Below are positions 1 through 8,635 of a DNA stretch of 12,623 nt, piece by piece. Position 1 is the stretch's first letter. Each line of letters opens with the position of its first letter. Under the pieces are notes generated by a model, which saw nothing but the letters and a program-made list of their open reading frames with translations, was not told the origin of the DNA and searched no databases. Source of the stretch: Solirubrobacterales bacterium (GTDB lineage: Bacteria; Actinomycetota; Thermoleophilia; Solirubrobacterales; Solirubrobacteraceae). The stretch spans positions 1 to 12,623 of the forward strand of contig JACCYI010000180.1 of NCBI GenBank assembly GCA_013696535.1, given 5' to 3'. Made by a program: the position numbers and the translations under genes.

Positions 1-1769
1 GTGTCGAACTGGGAGCCCTGGCTCTTATGGACCGTCATCGCGTAGACGGTGTCGACCGCGGCAAGCCTCGACGGGCTGAACTCGACGATCTCACCCCCCC
101 GCTCGAATGCGGCGGTCACCCGGCCGGGGCCCGCCGCGACCACCACGCCCGTGTCCCCGTTGTACAGCCGCAAGCCGTAGTCGTTCTCGGTCACCAGCAG
201 CGGGCGGCCCACGTACCACCGGCCCTCGGCGGCGAAGCCGTCGATCTCCCCCGCCAGCCATCCCTCGATACGGGACATCCACGTTGCCACGCCGTGATCG
301 CCCCGCCGGTGGGCGCACAGCACCCGGAAGGCCCCGAGGGCCTCGATCGCCTGCCGGGCGGCGCCCGAGCGGGCGGCCTCGATCACCACCCGAGCCGTGG
401 CGACGACCCCGTCGTGGATGGGCCTCAGCGCGTGCTCGCTCGTGGTATCAGCCACATCGACTCCGATCCAGGTCACGCTCTCCTGGTTGGCGGTGAGCGC
501 CTCGAGGACCGCGTCGGCGTCGCCCCGCCGGATGGCTTCGGCGACTCGCGCGATACCCCCGCCGAAGCGATGGACCCGATCGAGCACCACGATGCCGTCC
601 CCGATCGAGACGCCGGATGGCGGATCGCCGGCAGGAACCTCCTCTCCGACCACCTCCGCGAGCGCGGCGAGCGCTGACGCTCTCATGCGCAAGCCGTCGG
701 AGGCCGGTCCGACGATGTCGCCCAATACCGCGCCCGCCTCGATCGAGGTCAGCTGTCCGGGGTCACCGACGAGGATGAGCCGGGCCTCGGGCCGGACGGC
801 TTCGACGAGACGCGCCATCAGCGAGAGCGAGACCATCGAGCTCTCGTCGACGATGACGACGTCGTGCGGCAGCCGGTTGCCTCGATGATGGCGAAAGCGG
901 CTCTGGCTGCCCGGACGCCATCCGAGGAGCCGGTGGAGGGTCGAGGCGCTGAGGCCGAGCAGGTGGGCACGGACGTCGGGGCTGACCTCGAGTCGGGGCG
1001 CTTCGTCGCGCACGGTCTCCTCGAGGCGGGCGGCCGCTTTGCCCGTCGGAGCCGCGAGCGCGACGAGCGGCTCGGGCAACCCGGCGGCGGCGGCCTGCTC
1101 GGCGAGGAGGGCGACGATCCGGGCGACGGTGGTGGTCTTCCCCGTACCGGGACCGCCGGCGACGACCGCAAACCGGCGCAGCACCGAGGACGCCGCGGCC
1201 CGGCGCTGGCTCGCGTCCGGCGCGCCGTCATCCGTCGGCTCGGGGAAGATCCTGGAGAGCCCAGCGGCGAGCACTTCGGCACGCACCTCGGCAGCCTCCG
1301 CCTCGCTGAAGGCCTGCAGGTCCGCCGCGAGCCGTCGTTCCTCCCGCCAGTAGCGGTCCAGGTAGAGCCGGCTGCCGATCAGCCGCAGCGGCCGGCTCGG
1401 GACGTCATCTGCTTCACCGACGGCGACGAGCCCGCTCTCCGGGAGCCGGGTCGTCCATTCACCGACGGACGGCCATGGCAACACCGCAAGGTCGACGGGT
1501 TCGTCCGTGTCGGTGTCGACGGTCGCCGTCTCGCGAATGGTCGCGAGGTCGACGAACACGTGCCCGAGCCGCGGACCGCGGACGGCGAACGCGGCGGCGA
1601 GCGCCACGTATGGATCATCGCCGTCGCCGCCGAGCCGCTGCAGCCGCAACGCCACATGCACGTCGGCCGCCGCCAGGATGCCGATGTCGTTGAACGGCCG
1701 GAGCAGCCCCGGGGCGTGGCGCACGGTGCGGACGTCGAACGGGTCAGCGCCGGTGAAGTCGTCGATCAC
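1..1769 (-). CDS. recD: RecBCD subunit RecD, 5'-3' helicase (3' end cut by window edge)
   Basis: RecD is the fast 5'-3' superfamily 1B helicase of RecBCD, which unwinds double-strand DNA ends. Reading from the GTG at 1769 gives an open frame of 589 codons plus two bases to the window edge. Visible motifs are Walker A GGPGTGKTTT (residues 205-214), APTGKAAARL (240-249, motif Ia), Walker B VIVDESSMV (305-313), motif III LVGDPGQLTSIEAG (333-346) and TVHKSQGSQFD (579-589, motif V). The last helicase motif (VI, usually a TRAR-type segment) lies beyond the edge. RecD proteins are usually about 600 residues, so only a short tail is missing. The first ~190 residues match the place of the N-terminal domain that contacts RecC. 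The start overlaps the recB stop by four bases (GTGA), which fixes the start and implies translational coupling. No frameshift or missing key residue is visible. Confidence 0.95.
   Translation of the reverse strand, partial: MIDDFTGADPFDVRTVRHAPGLLRPFNDIGILAAADVHVALRLQRLGGDGDDPYVALAAAFAVRGPRLGHVFVDLATIRETATVDTDTDEPVDLAVLPWPSVGEWTTRLPESGLVAVGEADDVPSRPLRLIGSRLYLDRYWREERRLAADLQAFSEAEAAEVRAEVLAAGLSRIFPEPTDDGAPDASQRRAAASSVLRRFAVVAGGPGTGKTTTVARIVALLAEQAAAAGLPEPLVALAAPTGKAAARLEETVRDEAPRLEVSPDVRAHLLGLSASTLHRLLGWRPGSQSRFRHHRGNRLPHDVVIVDESSMVSLSLMARLVEAVRPEARLILVGDPGQLTSIEAGAVLGDIVGPASDGLRMRASALAALAEVVGEEVPAGDPPSGVSIGDGIVVLDRVHRFGGGIARVAEAIRRGDADAVLEALTANQESVTWIGVDVADTTSEHALRPIHDGVVATARVVIEAARSGAARQAIEALGAFRVLCAHRRGDHGVATWMSRIEGWLAGEIDGFAAEGRWYVGRPLLVTENDYGLRLYNGDTGVVVAAGPGRVTAAFERGGEIVEFSPSRLAAVDTVYAMTVHKSQGSQFD
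1766..1769 (-). other. recB-recD GTGA overlap
   Basis: On the minus strand the bases GTGA serve both as the GTG start of recD (1769-1767) and the TGA stop of recB (1768-1766). No strong ribosome binding site precedes the GTG, so recD translation probably depends on ribosomes finishing recB. This would help keep subunit amounts balanced (inference). Confidence 0.85.
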
Positions 1770-4700
1770 GCCACGCCCCGGTCCAGCACGTCGCTGAGCG
1801 CCGATACGAGGCCTGGCGGCGGCTGCCATGCGAAGACTCCGCACGGCGTTCCGTCGACCAGCGGCGCCTCGTCGCCGATCATCCCGCGCAGGAACAGGTA
1901 GAGGACGCCTGCGAGGTGGCGCTCCGGTTCGTAGCCCGGAAGGCGCCAGCGCAGGTAGCGGTGCAGCGCGACGGTGTAGAGCAGTGCCTGCAATCCGTAG
2001 TGGGCACCTTGCATCTCGGCAGCCAGCGCGGCAGGACGGTAGAGCCAGGCGGTGAGCTCCTCGCCGTGGGCGCCGAGCCAGTTCGTCTTGTAGTCGACGA
2101 TCGCGAAGCGCGCGAAACCGGCCGGATCGCGCACGCGCACCACCAGGTCGATGCTCCCGGTGAGGTAGCCCCGCACGGATTCGCGCAGGATCGGGTCGTC
2201 GAGCCGGTCTGCATAGCCGGCCAGCGGGTCGCCGGCCGGCAGGTACTCACGGAGGACGGTGCCGATCGCCGTCACGGGCAGCCGGGCGGTCGGCTCGTCT
2301 CCACCGACCAGCGGAAGCTCGAAGTCGAGCTCGTCCAGCCGGTCCGCCCGCCGGATGTCGCGCAGCCGGAGCAAGCCCACCGACGAGCCCACCGGCGTCT
2401 CGATCGCCGCTCTGAGCCCGGCGATCACGTTCGCTCGGTCGCCCACGTCGATCCGGCGCCGAGCCTGCTCTGCCGTGACGCGCAGCTCGAGCTCGGCGTC
2501 GAGATCGGCCGCCGCGAAGTCCGTGGCCTCGAACACCCGGTGAACGAAGGTGCCGACCTGGACCCCACCCGGCATCGAGGCCAGCAGGCACGGCGCGCCG
2601 GACAGGCCGGAGGTACCGCCCTCGCTCCGCGCGCCCACGAGCCGCGGCGCCTCGAGCTCGTCGGACTCCATGACCTCCTCCGGTTCGCTCGCGACGCGGG
2701 CTTCGTAGGTGCCGGCCGTGATGTCGCTGTAGGAGGTCCTCCGCCAGCACCGGTCCAGATCACGGTCAAAGCCGGCCGCGGAGAGGTTCGCGTGGCCGGC
2801 CGCCTCACCGGCCCACTCCGTCGGCAGCCCCAGGGCCGACCGCTCGACGCCGATACAGCCGGGCGCCTCGGCGGCGAGCGCCTCGAAGCGGCTCACGGCG
2901 GCGGCGTCGGTCGGCGTGCCGGTGCCCGCCCACGCCACGGTCCCGTCGTCCTCCTTGGCGAACAGCAGCCGGCCGAGCGAGGAATGCCCGCTGCTCCACG
3001 AGCCCGCCCACCAGACCACGGCCTGGTGCTGCGCACGGGTCAGGGCGACGTACGCCAGGCGCAGATCCTCGCCGCGCTGCTCGACGACCTGCTGGCGCTT
3101 GTGGCGGTCGTAGTCCGGACCCTGGAGCCCCACGTCGATCATCCGCGCGTCGGCTGCCTCCGGGTCGTGATAGGCGACGGGCAGGGGCTTGTCCTGCACC
3201 CACGTTGGTTCCCACAGGTCCGGGCAGTAGACGATCGGGAACTCGAGGCCCTTGCTGCGGTGAATGGTGAGGATCTGGACCGCCTCGGCGTCGGACTCGA
3301 GGCGGCGGCTGCGCTCCTCGTCGCTTGAATCCTGGTCGGCTTCGGCGACGCGCCGGCGCAGCCAGGACGTCAGCGCCGTGGTGCCCATGTGCTCCGTCGC
3401 CGCCGCGGCGTGCAGAAGGTGGCCGACGTGGCGGAGGTCCGTGAGCCGCCGCTCGCCGTCGACGGCCGTCAGGATCCTCCGAGGCAACCGCTCTGTCAGC
3501 GTGATCGTCTCGACGAGCGAAGCGACGCCCTTGACGCGCAGCACTCGCGCCCACTGGTGCAGCCGACGGTGGACCGCCTCCCAGTCGGCCTCCTGCGCGG
3601 ATGCGACGCCCTCGGGGCTCCAGCCGATGAACGACGTCAGCGCGGCCGAATGCGCACGAGAGGAGAGGGCCGGGCGCTCGACGGCTTCGAGGAGGCGGAG
3701 CCACTCCAGCGCAGGCGCGGTCGCGAATACGCTGCCCGCGCCGTTGATGACCGCGGGGATTCCGGCGTCATCGAGCGTGCCCCGGATCTGCGCAGCCGTC
3801 GCGTGCTTGCGTACGAGCACAGCAACGTGTCCGGGCCTGACCGACTCGTGGCCCACCGTCGTCCCGTCGTCGGAGCGACGCTCGACCATGGCGGCAGATG
3901 AGAGAAGCTCGACCAGGTCAGCGGCGACATCCTTCGCGACGTGCTCACGAACCGAACCCGTGACCGCCAGCCCTCCCCTGGTCAACGCGACGGAGGGGTC
4001 ACTGCGGTGCACCACACGGAACCGGAGCGGGGCCGCGGACGGCGCACCTGTCAGACGCGGCGTCCGGTTCGCGGCGGCGGCCCGAACCTCGCGGTAGACG
4101 ATGCCCTCATGCCCGAGCTTCGCGGACCCGAACAAGGCGTCGTAGGCGTCGATGAGCCCCTGGTCGCTGCGCCAGTTGATCCGCAGGGTCGCGCGTGAAG
4201 CCGCCGCGTCGGCGGCCTCCAGATAGGCGTAGACGTCTGCGCCCCGGAAGGCGTAGATGGCCTGCTTCGGGTCGCCGATGAGGACCAGCGCCCCCGCACC
4301 GTTCCCGAACGCCCGTTGGAGGATCTCCCACTGGTCGGGGTCGGTGTCCTGGAACTCGTCGACCAGCACCACGCTGTAGCGGGCCCGCAGCCGAGCGACG
4401 GCGGCGGCTCCTCCCTCGCCGCGGAGGGTGTGCTTGAGCCGCGTGAGGAGGTCGTCGTAGGTCATCACCGCCGTACGCCGCTTGCGCAGTTCGACCTCTT
4501 CTCGCACCTTCTCCGCGAATCGGCGGCGCATCGCCGGCGCGGCCTGCTCGGCACCCGTGGCGGGCGCGATCGGGGCGGCGTGATTGCTCACCGCCATCCG
4601 GGCGATCGCGAGCGCCTGCCTGCGGTCAAAGCGCGTCTCGCCGCCACGAAAGAAACGGCGCACGTACAGGTCGTCCACCACTTCCTCGACCAGATCGTCG

Positions 4701-5167
4701 ACGTTCTCGACGAACGTGCAATCGCGCTCGAGGTCGCCGGCGATGCCCAGGCCACCGAGCACCTCCTGACAGAAACCGTGGGTGGTGGCGATAGTGGCCG
4801 CGTCGAAGCCGCCGAGCGCGCGAGCAATCCGATCGCGCCGGATCTGGACCTCTGCGGTAGGCCCCTCGGCGAGCAGCCCGATGACCTCGTCGCCGCCCAC
4901 CGGCGCTCCGGAGAGCGCCGCCTCGAGCCCCTGCTCCACGCTGACAAGCCGCTCGCGGACACGCTCCCGGAGCTCGCCGGTCGCCATGCGCGTGAACGAC
5001 ACCAGCAGCAGCTGGTCCAGCGGCGTTCCCTCGGCAACGTACCGGGCGGCCAGGGCGGCGATCGTGTAGGTCTTCCCCGTCCCCGCGCTGGCCTCGAGCA
5101 CCGTCACACCGCTCGCGAGCGGCCCGCGGATCTCAAACGGCCGGCTGTCCTCGACGATCGCCGTCAC
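1766..5167 (-). CDS. recB: RecBCD subunit RecB, 3'-5' helicase and nuclease
   Basis: RecB is the 3'-5' superfamily 1A (UvrD-like) helicase and the only nuclease of RecBCD; the family also loads RecA. The protein has 1133 residues, normal for the family. Helicase motifs: Walker A ASAGTGKT (26-33), Ia SFTRMATGELRERV (57-70), TTHGFC (128-133), Walker B VVLVDEFQDTD (266-276), III IGDPKQAIYAFRG (297-309), V TIHRSKGLEF (634-643), VI LAYVALTRAQ (704-713). The C-terminal PD-(D/E)XK nuclease shows GTFVHRVFE (872-880, His876), GSIDLV (Asp1007), VDYKTN (Asp1025, Lys1027) and the Q-x3-Y motif (Gln1060, Tyr1064), so it should be active. The frame stays open upstream to 5389, but those 74 residues are low-complexity Arg/Gly/Ala and lie inside recC. 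The GTG at 5167 overlaps the recC stop and puts the Walker motif at the usual distance from the N-terminus. Confidence 0.97.
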   Translation of the reverse strand: MTAIVEDSRPFEIRGPLASGVTVLEASAGTGKTYTIAALAARYVAEGTPLDQLLLVSFTRMATGELRERVRERLVSVEQGLEAALSGAPVGGDEVIGLLAEGPTAEVQIRRDRIARALGGFDAATIATTHGFCQEVLGGLGIAGDLERDCTFVENVDDLVEEVVDDLYVRRFFRGGETRFDRRQALAIARMAVSNHAAPIAPATGAEQAAPAMRRRFAEKVREEVELRKRRTAVMTYDDLLTRLKHTLRGEGGAAAVARLRARYSVVLVDEFQDTDPDQWEILQRAFGNGAGALVLIGDPKQAIYAFRGADVYAYLEAADAAASRATLRINWRSDQGLIDAYDALFGSAKLGHEGIVYREVRAAAANRTPRLTGAPSAAPLRFRVVHRSDPSVALTRGGLAVTGSVREHVAKDVAADLVELLSSAAMVERRSDDGTTVGHESVRPGHVAVLVRKHATAAQIRGTLDDAGIPAVINGAGSVFATAPALEWLRLLEAVERPALSSRAHSAALTSFIGWSPEGVASAQEADWEAVHRRLHQWARVLRVKGVASLVETITLTERLPRRILTAVDGERRLTDLRHVGHLLHAAAATEHMGTTALTSWLRRRVAEADQDSSDEERSRRLESDAEAVQILTIHRSKGLEFPIVYCPDLWEPTWVQDKPLPVAYHDPEAADARMIDVGLQGPDYDRHKRQQVVEQRGEDLRLAYVALTRAQHQAVVWWAGSWSSGHSSLGRLLFAKEDDGTVAWAGTGTPTDAAAVSRFEALAAEAPGCIGVERSALGLPTEWAGEAAGHANLSAAGFDRDLDRCWRRTSYSDITAGTYEARVASEPEEVMESDELEAPRLVGARSEGGTSGLSGAPCLLASMPGGVQVGTFVHRVFEATDFAAADLDAELELRVTAEQARRRIDVGDRANVIAGLRAAIETPVGSSVGLLRLRDIRRADRLDELDFELPLVGGDEPTARLPVTAIGTVLREYLPAGDPLAGYADRLDDPILRESVRGYLTGSIDLVVRVRDPAGFARFAIVDYKTNWLGAHGEELTAWLYRPAALAAEMQGAHYGLQALLYTVALHRYLRWRLPGYEPERHLAGVLYLFLRGMIGDEAPLVDGTPCGVFAWQPPPGLVSALSDVLDRGVA
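5164..5167 (-). other. recC-recB GTGA overlap
   Basis: GTGA on the minus strand combines the recB GTG start (5167-5165) with the recC TGA stop (5166-5164). It is the same arrangement as at the recB-recD junction, and again no clear ribosome binding site lies just upstream. The two identical junctions support one coupled recC-recB-recD operon and justify the short recB start. Confidence 0.85.
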
Positions 5168-8100
5168 CGGTCGGCCAAGGCTTCGAAGTCCGAGACGCCG
5201 TCCCACAGCCGCCGGGCGAACCGCCCGAACCGCGTCTTCTCGGCCGACGCCCACCCCACACCGTCCTCGCCCGGCCGGGGGACTTCCGCGAGCACGTCGG
5301 CGAAGGTCCGGACGGCGCCGAGCACCAACTGGTGCTCGGGCTCTCTGTCCTCCTTGTCGAAGCCGAAGTCCGATTCCCAGGCGTTGCAACCGGCCGCCAC
5401 CGGATCCTGGCCGGCGTCGGCGGCCTTCACGTACGCGGCCGAGGCGGCGCAGTAGAGCGGGAGCGGCTCACGCATCCCGCGGTCGTGGAGGTCGACGATG
5501 GTCGCGAGATGCTCGAAGGCCAGCTCGCGCCGGGTGTCCTCATCGGGCGCGAGCGGTCGAATGCGTGCGACCGTCACCTGCGCGCTGCCGCCTGCCCGCC
5601 CGATCGTGGCGGCCTCGAAAGGCCGTTCCGGCTGGGCCGCCGTCAGCGCGAGCAGCCGTACCCATGCCGCCAGGCGATGCTTCGGGCCGACGCGTGAGTA
5701 CGCCACGGTCCGCAACACGTCGCCGGCGACGCCGGGCACCGTCCCGGTGATGCGGCGGCCGTCCGGGAGGGTGACCCGGATGTCGATCGACGCTGTCTGG
5801 ACGGTCGGCGGCACAAGGGCCTCTGCCTGAAGCACGATGTCCTCGACTATCGGGAGCACGGCCTCGATCACGGGCTTGCCGAGCGCTCCGGGCGGGAGTG
5901 TCCCGCGCGCGATCTCGGCGAGCGCCGCGACCCGCGACTCGACGCCCGCGAGCCGCGCCTCCAGCAACCGCTGACCGACGCCCCATCTACCCAGGCCGTC
6001 GAGATCGACCGGCAACCCGTCGGCCACCTCTTCGGAGAAGAGGCGGACGCTGATCCCGAGGCGCCGGCGGAGGAACGCCCGCACGGGATGCTCTGCGAAA
6101 CGGACGAGGTCCTCGACCGAGAGGAACTCGCCCGAGCCGGCGTCGGGAAGCGGCCCCGCCAGGAACGGCCCTGTCTCCATGCGCTCCCTATGCAACGCCT
6201 GGGCGCCTTCCAGGGTGATCCTGTCGAAGCTCCAGGCGCGCTCGCGCACGAGGGCGCCGACGGTGAAGTTCCGGGGGTCAAACGGCTGGAGTGGGTGCCC
6301 GGTCACCACGCGATCGCGGGCACGGGAGTCGTCGTCGGTGCGGACGGTGCGGTCGACCGCTTCAAGCAGCTCCCCGACTGGCACGGCAGGCGGGCGCAGA
6401 ACGTTCGTGCGTTCGTCGTTGCCCGTGTAGGTGATGATCAGCTTGTCCGTCGCGGCCAGCAGCGCGTCGAGCAACATCTGGCGGTCCTCGGTCCGCGAGT
6501 CCCGATCGCCGACGTGGGGATCGCCGAGCATGAGGTCGTCCCCGTCACGCGGCGCCTTGCGCGGGAACACCGCGTCGTCGAGCCCGAGCAGGCAGACGAT
6601 CCTGTGCGGGACCGACCGCATGGGCACGAGCGTGCAGATCGTCAGGTGGCCCGTGCGGAAGTTGGCTCGCGTCGGGCGCCCCTGCAGGCGCTCGGCCAGC
6701 AGGGCACGGACTTCCGGCAGGGAGAGGGTGACGGTGTGGGCGCCGGCCTCCGTGACGAGGTCATTCAGGATCCGCTGCAGCTCCGAGCGTTGCCAGGCGT
6801 CCCGCTGGGCGGCGGCCGTGAGCGCGTTCGCCGCGTCGGTGATCGCCTCCGCCCACGCCCCGATCGGCTTCGGGTCGCTCAGCGCGTCGAGCGACGCCTG
6901 CAGGCGATCGACGAACTCGGCGAAGCGCCCGGCAAGGTCGATCGAGCCGCTCTCGACGTCGTGGAGTGGCAGGACACCGCCGAACAAGCGCTGTTCGTCT
7001 TCGGTCATGGTGACGCCGACGAGCACCCGGTCAAGGCCGGCGCGCCACGTCCCCGCAGGAAGGGCGCCGAGCTCGAAGGGCGCCCGGTGGGCGGCGTCAA
7101 GGCCCCAGCGGATACCGCTGTCGGCCACCCAGTCCTCCATGCGTGCGAGGTCATCGTCGTCAAAGCCGAAGCGCCGGCGCACCGGCTCGCGCGCGGCCAG
7201 GTCGAGCACCTGCGACGCGGTCAGCCGCTGCTCGGCCAACTCGCTGAGCCGGCTTACGACGCCGAGGACGGGGTTGGTCTGGCGCAGGGAGCGATCCGCG
7301 AGCCGGACCCGCAGATCGGGTGGGCGGAGGTCGGCGGGCAGTGCGTCGATCTCCTCGTCCTCGGAGTCGAACGTCTCCCCCGCGCCGAACGTGGCATGGA
7401 TCAGCGGCGCGAAGGTCTCGATGTCCGGGCACATGACGATGACGTCGCGAGGCTCGAGGCTGGAGTCGTCCTCGAGCTCGTGCAGGATCGCGTCGCGGAC
7501 GACTTCGACCTGACGAGCCCGCCCGTGGCAGGAGTGGACCTGCAGGCTCCGGTCGCCGGGGTGGAGCACCGGGCGGGCATCCGCCGAGCCCGGCAGGGGC
7601 AGGCCGGGGGGTGGGCGGTCTGAGCGCACATCCGCCTGGATGAAGTCGAGGAGCGTGCTCTGACCGTGCTCGACCGGATGGTGATGGTCGTGGTCGGGGG
7701 CGCCGACCACGAGTTGCAGCTCGCGGGCGTCCTGGCCCCACGATGCGAGAAGGCGGCTGTCGGGGAGATCGGAAGTCGGATCCTCGCGACGGCGGACGCC
7801 CGGAGGGCTCTGCGCCATGACGCCGGCAACCCGTTCCCAGAGTCGCGCAGAGGGGTGGAGCAGGAAGAGGTGGACGTCGCGGCCGACGGCGAGGGCCCGC
7901 AGCACGTCGAGGTGGCCTCGAGGCAGGCGTGTGAGGCCGAACAGCGAGACGCGCGGCGGCAGGCCGACGAGCCGGGGCTCGTCCAGCAGCCGGATTCGCG
8001 TGTGCTCGAGCCGCGCAGCGGGATCGGGCTGCGAGATGCGGTCGCGCAGGCGCCGCCACAGCTCGGCCTGCCAAACGGCATCCTGCGGCAGGTCGGTGTC

Positions 8101-8580
8101 GACTCCTCCCGCCCAGGAGCGGACCATCTCGGGACGGTTGAGCGCATAGCGGTCGAACAGATCGGCGAGGTGCCGGACGCTCGAGAGGCGCCGGGCGCCC
8201 GCCGCTTCGCCCTCCAGGTGTGCTGCCAGGATGCGCATCCAAGGCTCGGACAGGCACGCATCGACCACCTCGAGCAACGGCCATACCGCCCGTTCGGGCA
8301 GCCACGCATCCTCGTCCGGTCCTATCCCGGACGCCGCCGCGATGGCTTCGCCGACCAGGCCGCGGGGCGACGGGAAATCCACGTTGGCACACACGCCGTC
8401 CGAGCGCCCGGGGGTGGCGCCGAGACGGTCTGACATCCGCTGGGTGAGCCACCGCTCCATGCCCCGGGTCGGCACGGCGATGACCTCCGGCGCGAACGGG
8501 TCAGGCTGGGGATCGCCCAACAGGGTGCGAAGGGCGTCGAGGAGCCCATCGGCCCGCTCAGCTCGGTGGACGTGGAGCAC
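5164..8580 (-). CDS. recC: RecBCD subunit RecC
   Basis: RecC is the structural subunit of RecBCD. It splits the DNA strands, guides them to RecB and RecD, and in Escherichia coli recognises Chi. The family has a helicase-like and nuclease-like fold without catalytic residues; consistent with this, I see no Walker A motif. At 1138 residues it has normal length. Family-typical segments include HRAERADGLLDAL near the N-terminus, VPTRGMERWLTQRMS (36-50), VSLFGLTRLPRGHLDVL (211-227), VHSCHGRARQVEVVRDAI, VIVMCPDIETFAPLI, RLADRSLRQTNPVLG, and CTLVPMRSVPHRIVCLLGLD. The GTG at 8580 is chosen because the usual family start (hydrophobic residue, then H-x-HRAERAD) follows directly. It has no Shine-Dalgarno sequence. 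It is the first gene of the recCBD operon, 55 bases after the hydrolase gene. The Chi-like sequence it may recognise cannot be told from this window. Confidence 0.96.
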   Translation of the reverse strand: MLHVHRAERADGLLDALRTLLGDPQPDPFAPEVIAVPTRGMERWLTQRMSDRLGATPGRSDGVCANVDFPSPRGLVGEAIAAASGIGPDEDAWLPERAVWPLLEVVDACLSEPWMRILAAHLEGEAAGARRLSSVRHLADLFDRYALNRPEMVRSWAGGVDTDLPQDAVWQAELWRRLRDRISQPDPAARLEHTRIRLLDEPRLVGLPPRVSLFGLTRLPRGHLDVLRALAVGRDVHLFLLHPSARLWERVAGVMAQSPPGVRRREDPTSDLPDSRLLASWGQDARELQLVVGAPDHDHHHPVEHGQSTLLDFIQADVRSDRPPPGLPLPGSADARPVLHPGDRSLQVHSCHGRARQVEVVRDAILHELEDDSSLEPRDVIVMCPDIETFAPLIHATFGAGETFDSEDEEIDALPADLRPPDLRVRLADRSLRQTNPVLGVVSRLSELAEQRLTASQVLDLAAREPVRRRFGFDDDDLARMEDWVADSGIRWGLDAAHRAPFELGALPAGTWRAGLDRVLVGVTMTEDEQRLFGGVLPLHDVESGSIDLAGRFAEFVDRLQASLDALSDPKPIGAWAEAITDAANALTAAAQRDAWQRSELQRILNDLVTEAGAHTVTLSLPEVRALLAERLQGRPTRANFRTGHLTICTLVPMRSVPHRIVCLLGLDDAVFPRKAPRDGDDLMLGDPHVGDRDSRTEDRQMLLDALLAATDKLIITYTGNDERTNVLRPPAVPVGELLEAVDRTVRTDDDSRARDRVVTGHPLQPFDPRNFTVGALVRERAWSFDRITLEGAQALHRERMETGPFLAGPLPDAGSGEFLSVEDLVRFAEHPVRAFLRRRLGISVRLFSEEVADGLPVDLDGLGRWGVGQRLLEARLAGVESRVAALAEIARGTLPPGALGKPVIEAVLPIVEDIVLQAEALVPPTVQTASIDIRVTLPDGRRITGTVPGVAGDVLRTVAYSRVGPKHRLAAWVRLLALTAAQPERPFEAATIGRAGGSAQVTVARIRPLAPDEDTRRELAFEHLATIVDLHDRGMREPLPLYCAASAAYVKAADAGQDPVAAGCNAWESDFGFDKEDREPEHQLVLGAVRTFADVLAEVPRPGEDGVGWASAEKTRFGRFARRLWDGVSDFEALADR

Positions 8581-8587
8581 CGTGTCG

Positions 8588-8593
8588 ATTCTG
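8588..8593 (-). promoter_or_regulatory. Possible -10 element for leaderless recC mRNA
   Basis: On the minus strand the hexamer CAGAAT ends seven bases before the recC GTG, and no ribosome binding site is present. In many actinobacteria leaderless transcripts start at the first base of the start codon with a TANNNT -10 box about seven bases upstream. CAGAAT fits this except for its first base. There is no clear -35 match. This is a weak, position-based suggestion. Confidence 0.22.
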
Positions 8594-8598
8594 ACAAG

Positions 8599-8621
8599 CC
8601 CGGCCGACGGCGCCGACCGGG
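8599..8621 (-). terminator. Hairpin between hydrolase gene and recC
   Basis: In minus-strand RNA this stretch folds into a 10-base-pair stem, mostly G-C, with two G-U pairs and a three-base loop (GCC). On the plus strand the two wobble positions become C-A mismatches, so the structure favours minus-strand transcripts. It begins 15 bases after the hydrolase stop and ends 18 bases before the recC GTG. No U-run follows, so it may be a high-GC type terminator, an attenuator or an mRNA processing site. The choice between these is open. Confidence 0.4.
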
Positions 8622-8635
8622 CACGAAGCGCCGCC

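Noticed and set aside
864..3328. Plus-strand frames of 345 and 470 codons opposite recD and recB
   Set aside because: They lie opposite genes with all helicase and nuclease motifs intact and have no domain signature or ribosome binding site.
5168..5389. Upstream extension of the recB frame by 74 residues
   Set aside because: The extension is Arg/Gly/Ala-rich, lies wholly inside recC, and would move the Walker A motif far from the N-terminus. The GTG at 5167 overlapping the recC stop fits the family.
4316..5455. Plus-strand open frame of 379 codons opposite recB and recC
   Set aside because: It is antisense to well-conserved coding sequence, has a composition typical of the reverse strand of high-GC genes, and shows no recognisable motif.
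6088..7623. Plus-strand open frame of 511 codons opposite recC
   Set aside because: It is a long shadow frame caused by high GC at third codon positions of recC; the recC reading is strongly supported by family segments throughout.
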